Part shown: positions 14,041 through 20,897 of the stretch, one piece after another
How positions within the stretch are numbered: position 1 is the stretch's first letter
Layout of the letters: every line of letters begins with the position of its first letter
Notes under the pieces: model-generated
Databases searched by the model: none
What the model was told of the DNA's origin: nothing
Seen by the model: the letters and a program-made list of their open reading frames with translations, nothing else
Made by a program: the position numbers and the translations under genes
Assembly: GCA_947625355.1 (NCBI GenBank)
Contig: CANQOA010000017.1
Coordinates: 1-36,639, forward strand
Origin: an uncultured Oscillospiraceae bacterium
GTDB lineage: Bacteria; Bacillota; Clostridia; Oscillospirales; Oscillospiraceae
Reading direction: 5' to 3'
DNA length: 36,639 bases

Positions 14041-15201
14041 TCACAGCACCCGCACCCGATGGACATGGGGCACGGCGGCGATGCGCTCCGCCAGCTCCCG
14101 GCTGATGGGGCTGCCCACGTCGATGACGGTGTAGGCCACGCTGCCCCGGGCCTTGTTCTGCATGTGCTCCACGTTGATGTTCTCCCCGCCGATGATGTCC
14201 AGGAAGCTGTTGAGCATGCGGGGGATGTTCTCGTGGATGGCGCAGATGCGGGCCACGCCCTCCCGCTCCAGGGTCAGCTCCGGCATGTTGACGGAGTTGT
14301 GGATGTTGCCGTTTTTCAGGTAGTCGGCCAGCTCCTGGGCCGCCATGATGGCGCACTTCTCCTCGCTCTCAGGGGTGGAGGCGCCCAGGTGGGGGAAGGC
14401 CACCACGCCCTTGGCGCCGGCCAGCTTGGCGCTGGGGAAGTCCGTGACGTACCGGGCGGCTTTCCCGGAGGCCAGCGCGTTCAGCACCGCGTCCTCGTCC
14501 ACCAGCCCTCCCCGGCCCAGGTTGATGATGCGCACGCCGTCCTTCATCTGGGCGATGGCGGCCGCGTCGATCATGTGGTGGGTCTTTTCGTTGTGGTGGA
14601 CCTGGACCAGGATGTAGTCGCTGTCCCGCAGCAGGGTGCCCAGGTTCTCCGCGTGCTTGACGTCGCTGTGCAGATGCCAGGCCGCCTCCACGGACAGATA
14701 GGGGTCATAGCCCAGCACGTTCATGCCCAGGTTCAGCGCGCTCTTGGCCACCCGCGCGCCGATGGCGCCCAGGCCGATGACGCCCAGGGTCTTGCCCCGG
14801 ATCTCCGGGCCCACGAACGCCTTCTTCCCCGCCTCCACGGCGGCCTCCACGTCGTCGCGCCCGGCCAGGGAGTGGACCCACAGGGCCCCGCCCATCAGGT
14901 CCCGGGACGCCAGCACCAGCGAGCACACGGCCAGTTCCACCACCGCCTGGGCGTTGGCGCCGGCGGTGTTGAACACCACCACGCCCCGCTCCGTGCACCG
15001 CTCCACCGGCACGTTGTCCGTGCCCACGCCGGCGCGGGCGATGGCCAGAAGCTCCGGGTTAAAGCTCATGTCGTGCAGCTTGGCGGAACGGACCAGCAGC
15101 CCGTCGGGATCGGCGGCGTCGTTGTCCACCCGCAGGCCCCGGGCGGCCAGCACATCCAGGCCCGCCTGGGCGATATTGTTCATGGTCTTGACTTTATACA
15201 T
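14041..15201 (-). CDS. serA: D-3-phosphoglycerate dehydrogenase (short form with ACT domain)
   Basis: Oxidises 3-phosphoglycerate to 3-phosphohydroxypyruvate, the first step of serine synthesis; 386 aa. It has the substrate-binding N-terminal fold, the NAD-binding Rossmann motif GVIGLGAIG, the conserved Arg in NLGRGGLVDE and the His in PHLGASTPES. A C-terminal ACT-like domain of about 70 residues ends ISRELAERIAAVPHVHRVRV. The usual DVFxxEP segment that supplies the catalytic Glu reads YVTDFPSAKLAG here, so that Glu is absent at its normal place. From memory this YVTDFP form recurs in gut anaerobes. The start overlaps the serC stop by 8 nt (ATGTATAA), so the two are translationally coupled. 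Confidence 0.93.
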   Translation of the reverse strand: MYKVKTMNNIAQAGLDVLAARGLRVDNDAADPDGLLVRSAKLHDMSFNPELLAIARAGVGTDNVPVERCTERGVVVFNTAGANAQAVVELAVCSLVLASRDLMGGALWVHSLAGRDDVEAAVEAGKKAFVGPEIRGKTLGVIGLGAIGARVAKSALNLGMNVLGYDPYLSVEAAWHLHSDVKHAENLGTLLRDSDYILVQVHHNEKTHHMIDAAAIAQMKDGVRIINLGRGGLVDEDAVLNALASGKAARYVTDFPSAKLAGAKGVVAFPHLGASTPESEEKCAIMAAQELADYLKNGNIHNSVNMPELTLEREGVARICAIHENIPRMLNSFLDIIGGENINVEHMQNKARGSVAYTVIDVGSPISRELAERIAAVPHVHRVRVL

Positions 15202-16279
15202 GGTGCTCCACCTCGAACTTCTTCATAAATGCCGCCAGGGCCTGCACTCCCTCCATGGGCTGGGCGTTATAGAGCGACGCCCGCAGGCCGCCCACGCTCC
15301 GGTGGCCCTTCAGGTTCATCAGGCCCTGGGCCTGGGCCTCCTTGGCGAAGGCCGCGTCCAGATCCGCGTCGCCGGTGCGGAAGGTCACGTTCATATCGCT
15401 GCGGTCCTCCCGCCGGGCGCAGGGCCGATAGAGCCGGCTGTTGTCGATGATGTCGTAGATGATGGACGCCTTCTCGTGCTTGATGGCCTCCATGCCGGCC
15501 ACGCCGTCCTGGGTCTGGAGCCAGTCCAGCACCAGCCCCAGCATATAGATACACCAGCAGGGCGGGGTGTTGTACATGCTGTCCTTGTCGATCATGGTCT
15601 TATAGCTCATCATCAGCGGCGTATAGGGCGCCTCATGGCCCGCCAGGGCCTTGTCGATGAGCACCACCGTCACCCCGGCGGGGGCCATGTTCTTCTGGGC
15701 CCCGGCGAAGATCAGGCCGTATCTCGACACGTCCACCGGCCGGGAGAGGATCTCCGAGCTCATATCGCACACCAGCGGCGCGGCCGTCTCGGGCACATAG
15801 CCCCAGGCGGTGCCGTAGATGGTGTTGTTGGCGCAGTAATAAAAATACTTGGCGTCCGGGCTCAGGTCCAGCTCGGACTGGCTGGGGATGCAGGCCAGCG
15901 GCGCACGAAGGGTGTCCGCCGCCACATGGACGGTGCCGTACTTGCCGGCCTCCCTGCAGGCGATGTTGGCGAAATTGCCGGTGACGGCGTAGTCCGCCGT
16001 GCCCCCCTCCATCAGGTTCAGCGGCACCATGGAGAACTGGGCCGACGCGCCGCCCTGCAAAAACAGGATCTCGTGGCTGTCCGGCACGTTCAGGGCCGCC
16101 TTCAGCTTGGCCTTGGTGCTGTCGAAGATCTCCTGGAAGAACTTGCTGCGGTGGCTCATCTCCATCACGGACATGCCGCTGCCGTTGTAGTTGAGCATCT
16201 CCGCCGCGGCGCGCTCCAGCGCCGGGCGAGGCAGGACCGACGGTCCCGCCGAGAAATTGAACACTTCTTCCCTCTTCAT
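15194..16279 (-). CDS. serC: phosphoserine aminotransferase
   Basis: PLP enzyme converting 3-phosphohydroxypyruvate and glutamate to phosphoserine, the second step of serine synthesis; 361 aa, the usual length. The N-terminus VFNFSAGPSVLP is typical, followed by NYNGSGMSVMEMSHRS and FLQGGASAQFSMVPLNL. The PLP lysine is Lys196 in FAGAQKNMAPAG. The C-terminus has GHRSVGGLRASLYNA. It is the first gene of a serC-serA operon with an 8-nt overlap. Start at 16279 has AGGGG upstream. A promoter overlaps the end of mtaB. serB (phosphoserine phosphatase) is not in the window. Confidence 0.95.
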   Translation of the reverse strand: MKREEVFNFSAGPSVLPRPALERAAAEMLNYNGSGMSVMEMSHRSKFFQEIFDSTKAKLKAALNVPDSHEILFLQGGASAQFSMVPLNLMEGGTADYAVTGNFANIACREAGKYGTVHVAADTLRAPLACIPSQSELDLSPDAKYFYYCANNTIYGTAWGYVPETAAPLVCDMSSEILSRPVDVSRYGLIFAGAQKNMAPAGVTVVLIDKALAGHEAPYTPLMMSYKTMIDKDSMYNTPPCWCIYMLGLVLDWLQTQDGVAGMEAIKHEKASIIYDIIDNSRLYRPCARREDRSDMNVTFRTGDADLDAAFAKEAQAQGLMNLKGHRSVGGLRASLYNAQPMEGVQALAAFMKKFEVEHHV

Positions 16280-16314
16280 GGTTTTACCCCTATAAATCGA
16301 CGATATACCGTGAT

Positions 16315-16341
16315 ATTATACCTTTTCCCCGGTGTTTGCAA
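16315..16341 (-). promoter_or_regulatory. serC-serA promoter
   Basis: Minus-strand TATAAT (16315-16320) with TTGCAA (16336-16341) 15 bp upstream; the spacer is short. The -10 overlaps the mtaB stop codon region, so the -35 lies in mtaB coding sequence. Confidence 0.55.
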
Positions 16342-17611
16342 TCGGTTCCGGCCGATTCGTCACTTCGCCCAAAAGCACGTCTCCATCCACCGCCGTGATG
16401 CGCACATTTTCCACCGTCCCGCGCACGGCCTGTTCCTTGATCCGCACCGGACAGTAGTTGTCCCCGTGGCCCTCCCGGGCGTTTTCAAAGAGCACCGGCA
16501 GGGCCTTTCCCACGCAGCCGGCCAGATACGCCCGCTGGAGCCGGGCGATGACCTCTCCCGCCCGGCGCACCCGGGCCTCCTTCTCCTCCCGGGTCAGCTG
16601 GCCCGGCATGGCCGCCGCCTTGGTGCCGGGGCGGACGGAATAGGGAAAGGCGTGGACATAGAAAAAGCCGCACCGCTCCAGAAAGGCCAGCGTCTGGGCG
16701 AAATCCGCCTCGCTCTCCCCCGGAAAGCCGCAGATCAGGTCCGCCGTCAGCGCGCAGCCGGGGAACGCCGCCCGCAGCCGGCCGCATACCGCCAAAAACG
16801 CGGCGGTATCGTACTTTCTGTGCATCCGCCGGAGGGTGTCGTCGCAGCCGGACTGGAGGGACAGGTGGAAGTGGGGGCACACGTTCCCCAGCGCCGCGAG
16901 CCGCCGGCAGAACGCCTCCGTCACAGCCGTGGGCTCCAAAGAGCCCAGATGGACCCGGACATGGGGCGCGGCCTGGGCGATGGCCTCCACCGCGTCGGCC
17001 AGGCCCGGCTTTCCCGGCAGGTCCTTGCCATAGGAGGCGATCTCGATGCCGGTCACCACGATCTCGGCAAAGCCCTCCCCGGCCAGCTGCGCCGCCTGGG
17101 CGGCGCATGCCTCCAGGGGCAGGGACCGCACCCGGCCGCGGGTGTAGGGGATGACGCAGTAGGTGCAGAAGTTGTCGCACCCGTCCTGGATCTTCAGCAT
17201 GGCGCGGGTCCGGCCGGATACCGCTCCGGCGGGCAGCGGCTCGAACGCCCGCCGCTGGAAGGGATCGTCCACCATCACCGCCGGCAGGGCCTTTTCGATG
17301 GCGTCCGCCAGGGCGTGCTTATCCCCGCTGCCGAACACGATGTCCGCCCCCAGGGCGGCCACCGCCTCCGGTTCCAGCTGGGAATAGCACCCGCACACCA
17401 CCGTCAGCGCGCCGGGGTTCTGTCCCTGGAGCCGCCGGATGGCCTGGCGGGACTTGCGTCCGCTCTCCGCGGTGACGGCGCAGGTGTTCACGATCACCAC
17501 GTCCGCCTTGCTCTCCGCCGGCCGGAAGCCCCGCTCCCGCAGCAGCGTCTCCAGCGCCTGGGTCTCGTATTGATTCACCTTGCAGCCCAAGGTATACACA
17601 GCGTATGTCAT
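16316..17611 (-). CDS. mtaB: tRNA t6A37 methylthiotransferase (MtaB-type radical SAM)
   Basis: Radical SAM methylthiotransferase converting t6A37 to ms2t6A37 in ANN-decoding tRNAs; 431 aa. The N-terminal UPF0004 domain has the cluster cysteines in YTLGCKVNQYE, VNTCAVTAE and CGCYSQL. The radical SAM CxxxCxxC is Cys145, Cys149 and Cys152 (CDNFCTYCVIPYTRGR). SLQSGCDDTLRRMHRKY and DLICGFPGESEADF follow, with a TRAM-like tail (VRGTVENVRITAVDGDVLLG). TLGCKVNQ and the tail favour MtaB over MiaB or RimO. Start at 17611 follows AAGGC. It is divergent from the cysteine desulfurase gene, which could supply sulfur, but a direct link is inference. Confidence 0.92.
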   Translation of the reverse strand: MTYAVYTLGCKVNQYETQALETLLRERGFRPAESKADVVIVNTCAVTAESGRKSRQAIRRLQGQNPGALTVVCGCYSQLEPEAVAALGADIVFGSGDKHALADAIEKALPAVMVDDPFQRRAFEPLPAGAVSGRTRAMLKIQDGCDNFCTYCVIPYTRGRVRSLPLEACAAQAAQLAGEGFAEIVVTGIEIASYGKDLPGKPGLADAVEAIAQAAPHVRVHLGSLEPTAVTEAFCRRLAALGNVCPHFHLSLQSGCDDTLRRMHRKYDTAAFLAVCGRLRAAFPGCALTADLICGFPGESEADFAQTLAFLERCGFFYVHAFPYSVRPGTKAAAMPGQLTREEKEARVRRAGEVIARLQRAYLAGCVGKALPVLFENAREGHGDNYCPVRIKEQAVRGTVENVRITAVDGDVLLGEVTNRPEPIANTGEKV

Positions 17612-17616
17612 AAGCC

Positions 17617-17645
17617 TTGCCTTTTCCCATCCCGCGGATTATAAT
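17617..17645 (+). promoter_or_regulatory. cysteine desulfurase promoter (with shared -10 palindrome)
   Basis: TTGCCT (17617-17622), 17-bp spacer, TATAAT (17640-17645). The box is part of ATTATAAT (17638-17645), which also reads TATAAT on the minus strand (17638-17643) and may serve mtaB, although the minus-strand -35 (CATACA, 17661-17666) is poor. Confidence 0.7.
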
Positions 17646-17663
17646 CGTTGCGGTGATTGATGT

Positions 17664-18791
17664 ATGATCTATCTTGATAACGCGGCCACCACCCAGGTCT
17701 GCCCCGAGGCGGCGCAGGCCGCCGTGGAGGCCATGACCGGCGGTTTTGGCAACCCCAGCTCCACCCACGGTCCCGGCCGGGACGCCCGCCAGGCGCTGAA
17801 AGCGGCCCGGGAAACGGTGGCGGCCAGCCTGGGCGCGAAGCCTGAGGAGGTCTTTTTCACCTCCGGCGGCTCCGAGGGGGACAACTGGGCCCTGGAGGGG
17901 GCGTGCGCGCTCATGCGCCACAAAGGGAGGCACATCATAAGCTCCCTCACCGAGCACGACGCGGTGCGCAGGACCCTGGACCATATGCAGGCCCAGGGCT
18001 GGGAGGTCACCCGCCTGGCCCCCGGTCCCGACGGGGCGGTGTCCCCGGCGGACGTGGCGGCGGCGCTGCGGCCGGACACGGCGCTGGTGAGTCTGATGCT
18101 GGTCAACAACGAGACCGGCGCCATCACGGACATCCCCGCCGTGGCGAAGGCCATCCAGGCCGCCAAATGCCCCGCCCTGCTGCACACAGACGCCATACAA
18201 GGATACATGAAGGTGCCGTTCTCTGTCAAGAGCCTGGGGGCGGACATCGTGACAGTCTCCGGCCACAAGATCCACGCCCCCAAAGGCGTGGGGGCCCAGT
18301 TCATCCGGACCGGGGTGCGCCTGCCGCCCCTGGTGCTGGGCGGCGGCCAGGAGAGCGGCTATCGCTCCGGTACGGAGAACATGCCCGGCATCCTGGCCCT
18401 GGCCGCGGCGGTGGACGCCTATCGGGCGGACAGGGACGCCGCGCCCCGCATGGCGGCGCTTCGCCGGCGAATCGTGGACACCCTCTCCCCCGCCATCCCG
18501 GACCTGGTCCTCATCGGCGGCGGCGCGCCCCATATCCTGTGTCTGAGCCTGCCCGGCTATAAGAGCGAGGTGCTGCTCAATTACCTGGACGGGATGGGCA
18601 TCTGCGTATCCAAGGGCTCGGCCTGCAAAAAGGGCGCCCGCAGCCACGTGCTGGAGGCCATGGGCCTGCCGGCCAGGGTCATCGACGGGGCCATCCGCGT
18701 CTCCCTGGGCCGCTTCACCACGGAGGCCGACGCGGACGGGTTCTGCCAGGGGCTTCTCCAGGCGCGGGAAAAGCTCTATAAAACGCTGTAG
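17664..18791 (+). CDS. cysteine desulfurase (NifS/IscS class)
   Basis: PLP enzyme releasing sulfur from cysteine as an enzyme persulfide, for Fe-S clusters or tRNA thiolation; 375 aa. The N-terminus MIYLDNAATT is diagnostic. Other features are FGNPSSTHGPGR, FTSGGSEGDNWAL, HTDAIQGYMKVPF, the PLP lysine Lys202 in SGHKIHAPKG, and RSGTENMPG. The catalytic cysteine is Cys321 in SKGSACKKGARSHVLEAMG. No scaffold gene (iscU/nifU) or thiI is adjacent, so the sulfur acceptor is unknown and I give no symbol. The predicted leader is only about 12 nt, with GGTGAT as ribosome binding site. A strong bidirectional terminator follows. Confidence 0.92.
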   Translation: MIYLDNAATTQVCPEAAQAAVEAMTGGFGNPSSTHGPGRDARQALKAARETVAASLGAKPEEVFFTSGGSEGDNWALEGACALMRHKGRHIISSLTEHDAVRRTLDHMQAQGWEVTRLAPGPDGAVSPADVAAALRPDTALVSLMLVNNETGAITDIPAVAKAIQAAKCPALLHTDAIQGYMKVPFSVKSLGADIVTVSGHKIHAPKGVGAQFIRTGVRLPPLVLGGGQESGYRSGTENMPGILALAAAVDAYRADRDAAPRMAALRRRIVDTLSPAIPDLVLIGGGAPHILCLSLPGYKSEVLLNYLDGMGICVSKGSACKKGARSHVLEAMGLPARVIDGAIRVSLGRFTTEADADGFCQGLLQAREKLYKTL

Positions 18792-18798
18792 GCATGCA

Positions 18799-18829
18799 AA
18801 AAAGACGGGGGCGCGTCCCCCGTCTTTTT
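18799..18829. terminator. bidirectional terminator
   Basis: A perfect 13-bp stem (18799-18811 with 18817-18829) with a 5-nt loop, A-tract on one side and T-tract on the other. It serves the cysteine desulfurase gene on the plus strand and the P-loop gene ending at 18842 on the minus strand. Confidence 0.9.
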
Positions 18830-18841
18830 GTTATGCGATCT

Positions 18842-19258
18842 TTACTCCGCCAGGTATTTGGTGATCTCCGGGCCGAAGGTGCTGGGATCGGCGGAGACGG
18901 TCACGGTGAAGGTGATGCTCTCCGACTGGCCAAACTTCTCCAGCCAGGACAGGAACCCGCTCAGCTCCTCCCCGGAGGCCGGACGGATGATCTTGAACAG
19001 ATTGTCGATGAACACATGGGTGATATCAAAGTTCCCGGCGGCCAGGCCGCTGATAAAGCCCCGCATCAGATCGATGGAGTTGATGCCGTACTGAGAGGCA
19101 TGGATGAGACGGGCCTGATAGGGGATGTCGTATGTAAGGACCTTGTCCTTCTCGATGCAGATCACATCGCCGTGCTCCTCATCCACCGCTTTTCGCACCA
19201 ATTCGACCAGCTGCTTCGTTTTGCCGGTTCCTTTGAGACCCATGATCAATCTGACCAA
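18842..19258 (-). CDS. small P-loop ATP-binding protein, function unknown
   Basis: A 138-aa single-domain P-loop protein. Walker A is GLKGTGKT (residues 7-14). A hydrophobic strand ending in Asp (ITHVFID) is a likely Walker B. No helicase or AAA second domain is visible. From memory, similar ATP-binding proteins starting MVKLIxGLKGxGKTK are widespread in Clostridia with no known role. The frame extends to 19321. The TTG at 19256-19258 is proposed as start because it gives exactly this N-terminus (VRLIMGLKGTGKTK after the initiator), with GGGAG 12 nt upstream. It has its own promoter, overlapped by a large palindrome. Confidence 0.75.
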   Translation of the reverse strand: MVRLIMGLKGTGKTKQLVELVRKAVDEEHGDVICIEKDKVLTYDIPYQARLIHASQYGINSIDLMRGFISGLAAGNFDITHVFIDNLFKIIRPASGEELSGFLSWLEKFGQSESITFTVTVSADPSTFGPEITKYLAE

Positions 19259-19292
19259 GAGATCATCACGCTCCCTTCTGTGAGTTTCATCT

Positions 19293-19321
19293 ATTCTAAC
19301 ATCTTTCCCGCCGCACTGCAA
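19293..19321 (-). promoter_or_regulatory. promoter of the P-loop gene
   Basis: Minus-strand TTGCAG (19316-19321), 17-bp spacer, TAGAAT (19293-19298). The -35 lies in the centre of the 19298-19334 palindrome and one palindrome arm fills most of the spacer. Confidence 0.65.
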
Positions 19322-19334
19322 CGGGAAAGATGTT
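19298..19334 (-). promoter_or_regulatory. 13-bp inverted repeat overlapping a promoter (operator candidate)
   Basis: AACATCTTTCCCG (19298-19310) and CGGGAAAGATGTT (19322-19334) are perfect complements separated by 11 nt. There is no T-run on the minus strand after the repeat, so it does not look like a pgi terminator. Its placement across the -35 and spacer suggests repressor binding; an RNA hairpin is the alternative. Confidence 0.6.
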
Positions 19335-19467
19335 AATTTTCGGTGATTTTTTCCGTCTCCGGGGCCCCCGCGCGAATCCAGCGAAGCGAATCGCGCGGGG
19401 AAAAGGAGAAATAGCTCCGACCGATGAACGGGCCCCGCCTGCGGGGACCGTGAATCTTCGGAGCCAT
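19335..19467 (-). other. structured intergenic element between pgi and the P-loop gene
   Basis: This stretch of 130 bases folds well on paper. GCTCCGA (19414-19420) pairs with TCGGAGC (19458-19464) and encloses a 9-bp hairpin (19428-19451, loop CCTG). A second hairpin pairs CCCCGCGCGA (19366-19375) with TCGCGCGGGG (19391-19400). A 44-codon minus-strand frame (19333-19467) crosses it without a ribosome binding site. It could be a structured RNA in the pgi 3' UTR or a copy of a dispersed repeat. Confidence 0.45.
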
Positions 19468-19474
19468 TTTGACG

Positions 19475-20740
19475 TCATGTCCCTGGCTTGCCCAGCATCC
19501 GGAACATGTTCTTCTTATAGGCCTCCACGCCGGGCTGATCGAAGGGATTGACCCCCAGCATATAACCGCTGATGGCGCAGGCCACCTCGAAGAAGCACAC
19601 CAGATCCGCGAAGCCTTCCTCGTCCCGCCGGGCCACGGACACGCCCATATTGGGCACGCCGCCGGCCACATGGGCGGCCTTTACCGCCTCCATGGCCACC
19701 CGGGAGATCTCCCCAAGGCCACGGCCGGCCAGATAGTTCAGCCCGTCCGGATCGCCCATGACGAAGGGCATCTCATAGTCCCGGCGGGGCCGGTCGAAGC
19801 TGACCACCGTCTCCATCAGCGCCCGGGGGCCGTCCTGGATGTACTGGCCCATGGAGTGCAGATCGGCGTTATACTCCACGCTGGCGGGATAGATCCCCAC
19901 GCCGTCCTTGCCCTCGCTCTCGCCGTAAAGCTGCTTCCACCACTCGGCCATATACCGGAAGGAGGGCTCATAGCTGGCCAGGATCTCGATCTTTTTGCCC
20001 TTGGAATACAGGGCGTTGCGGGTGGCGGCATACTGCCAGGCGGGGTTGTCGGGGCTGCGCCGGTCCAGCTCATACAGGGCCTCCGCCGCCGCGCCCACCA
20101 TGGCGCGCACGTCGCACCCCGCCGCCGCCAGGGGCAGCAGGCCCACCGCGGACAGCACGCTGTAGCGGCCGCCCACGTCGTCGGGCACCACAAAGGTCTC
20201 GTATCCCTCTTTGTCGGCGATGGACTTCAGCACGCCCCGCGCCCGGTCGGTGGTGGCATAGATGCGCTTGCGGGCGCCCGCGCCATATTTCTTCTCCAGC
20301 AGTCCCCGGAAGATGCGGAACGCCGCCGCCGGCTCCAGGGTGGTGCCGGATTTGGACACCACGTTCACGGAGAAATCCCGGTCGCCCAGCTGATCCAGCT
20401 TATCGTTCAGATCGTCGGGGGACAGACCGGTACCGGCAAAGATGATCTCCGGTCCGTTCTTGGGCTTGATGAGCTCGATGCCGGCCCGCGCGCCCAGATA
20501 GCTGCCGCCGATGCCGATCACCACCAGCACCTCGCTGTTGTCGCGGATGCGCTCCGCGGCGGTGACGATCTGCTTGAGCTCCTCGCCCTGCACGCGGCGG
20601 GGCAGCTCGCGCCAGCCGGTGAAATCCGCGCCCGCGCCCTTTCCCTCCGCCAGGGCCCGATGGGCCTGCCCGGCGGCGCCGTAATCCGGTCCTGTGCTGT
20701 CCAGGAAGCTGAGCGCTCCGGAGAGATCGACTTTGACCAT
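19475..20740 (-). CDS. pgi: glucose-6-phosphate isomerase
   Basis: Interconverts glucose-6-phosphate and fructose-6-phosphate in glycolysis; 421 aa, near the short bacterial form. Motifs: VLVVIGIGGSYLGARAG, the phosphate-binding SKSGTTLEPA, GGRYSVLSAVGLLPLA and EYNADLHSMGQYIQDG with the catalytic His region. Start: a GTG at 20749 is in frame, but the ATG at 20740 is preceded by AAGGAG at 8 nt and gives MVKVDLSGAL, so it is preferred. It has its own promoter with a palindrome next to the -35 box, and a structured region follows the stop. Confidence 0.94.
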   Translation of the reverse strand: MVKVDLSGALSFLDSTGPDYGAAGQAHRALAEGKGAGADFTGWRELPRRVQGEELKQIVTAAERIRDNSEVLVVIGIGGSYLGARAGIELIKPKNGPEIIFAGTGLSPDDLNDKLDQLGDRDFSVNVVSKSGTTLEPAAAFRIFRGLLEKKYGAGARKRIYATTDRARGVLKSIADKEGYETFVVPDDVGGRYSVLSAVGLLPLAAAGCDVRAMVGAAAEALYELDRRSPDNPAWQYAATRNALYSKGKKIEILASYEPSFRYMAEWWKQLYGESEGKDGVGIYPASVEYNADLHSMGQYIQDGPRALMETVVSFDRPRRDYEMPFVMGDPDGLNYLAGRGLGEISRVAMEAVKAAHVAGGVPNMGVSVARRDEEGFADLVCFFEVACAISGYMLGVNPFDQPGVEAYKKNMFRMLGKPGT

Positions 20741-20801
20741 ATTCAGCACTCCTTATTTCGTATCATTCGTTGGTGCCGCGCCAGGCGGTCACTTTATTGT
20801 C

Positions 20802-20830
20802 ATTATACTCCAACGGTCAAGTTTTTTCAA
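20802..20830 (-). promoter_or_regulatory. pgi promoter
   Basis: Minus-strand TTGAAA (20825-20830), 17-bp spacer, TATAAT (20802-20807). The leader is about 55 nt. Confidence 0.75.
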
Positions 20831-20860
20831 GACATTTCCCATCAAAGTGGGGAATGTCTT
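20829..20860 (-). promoter_or_regulatory. inverted repeat abutting the pgi -35 box
   Basis: AAGACATTTCCC (20829-20840) pairs with GGGGAATGTCTT (20849-20860), 12 bp with one G-T pair and an 8-nt loop. Neither strand has a convincing T-run after it, so it is a poor terminator for dacF. It touches the -35 box and could be an operator. Confidence 0.45.
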
Positions 20861-20897
20861 TCATAAAACCCGCATTTTTACCGGTGAAATGGGGGAA

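Noticed and set aside
19333-19467. 44-aa Arg/Pro-rich minus-strand frame after pgi
   Set aside because: No ribosome binding site, and the whole frame coincides with strong hairpins, so a non-coding element is more likely.
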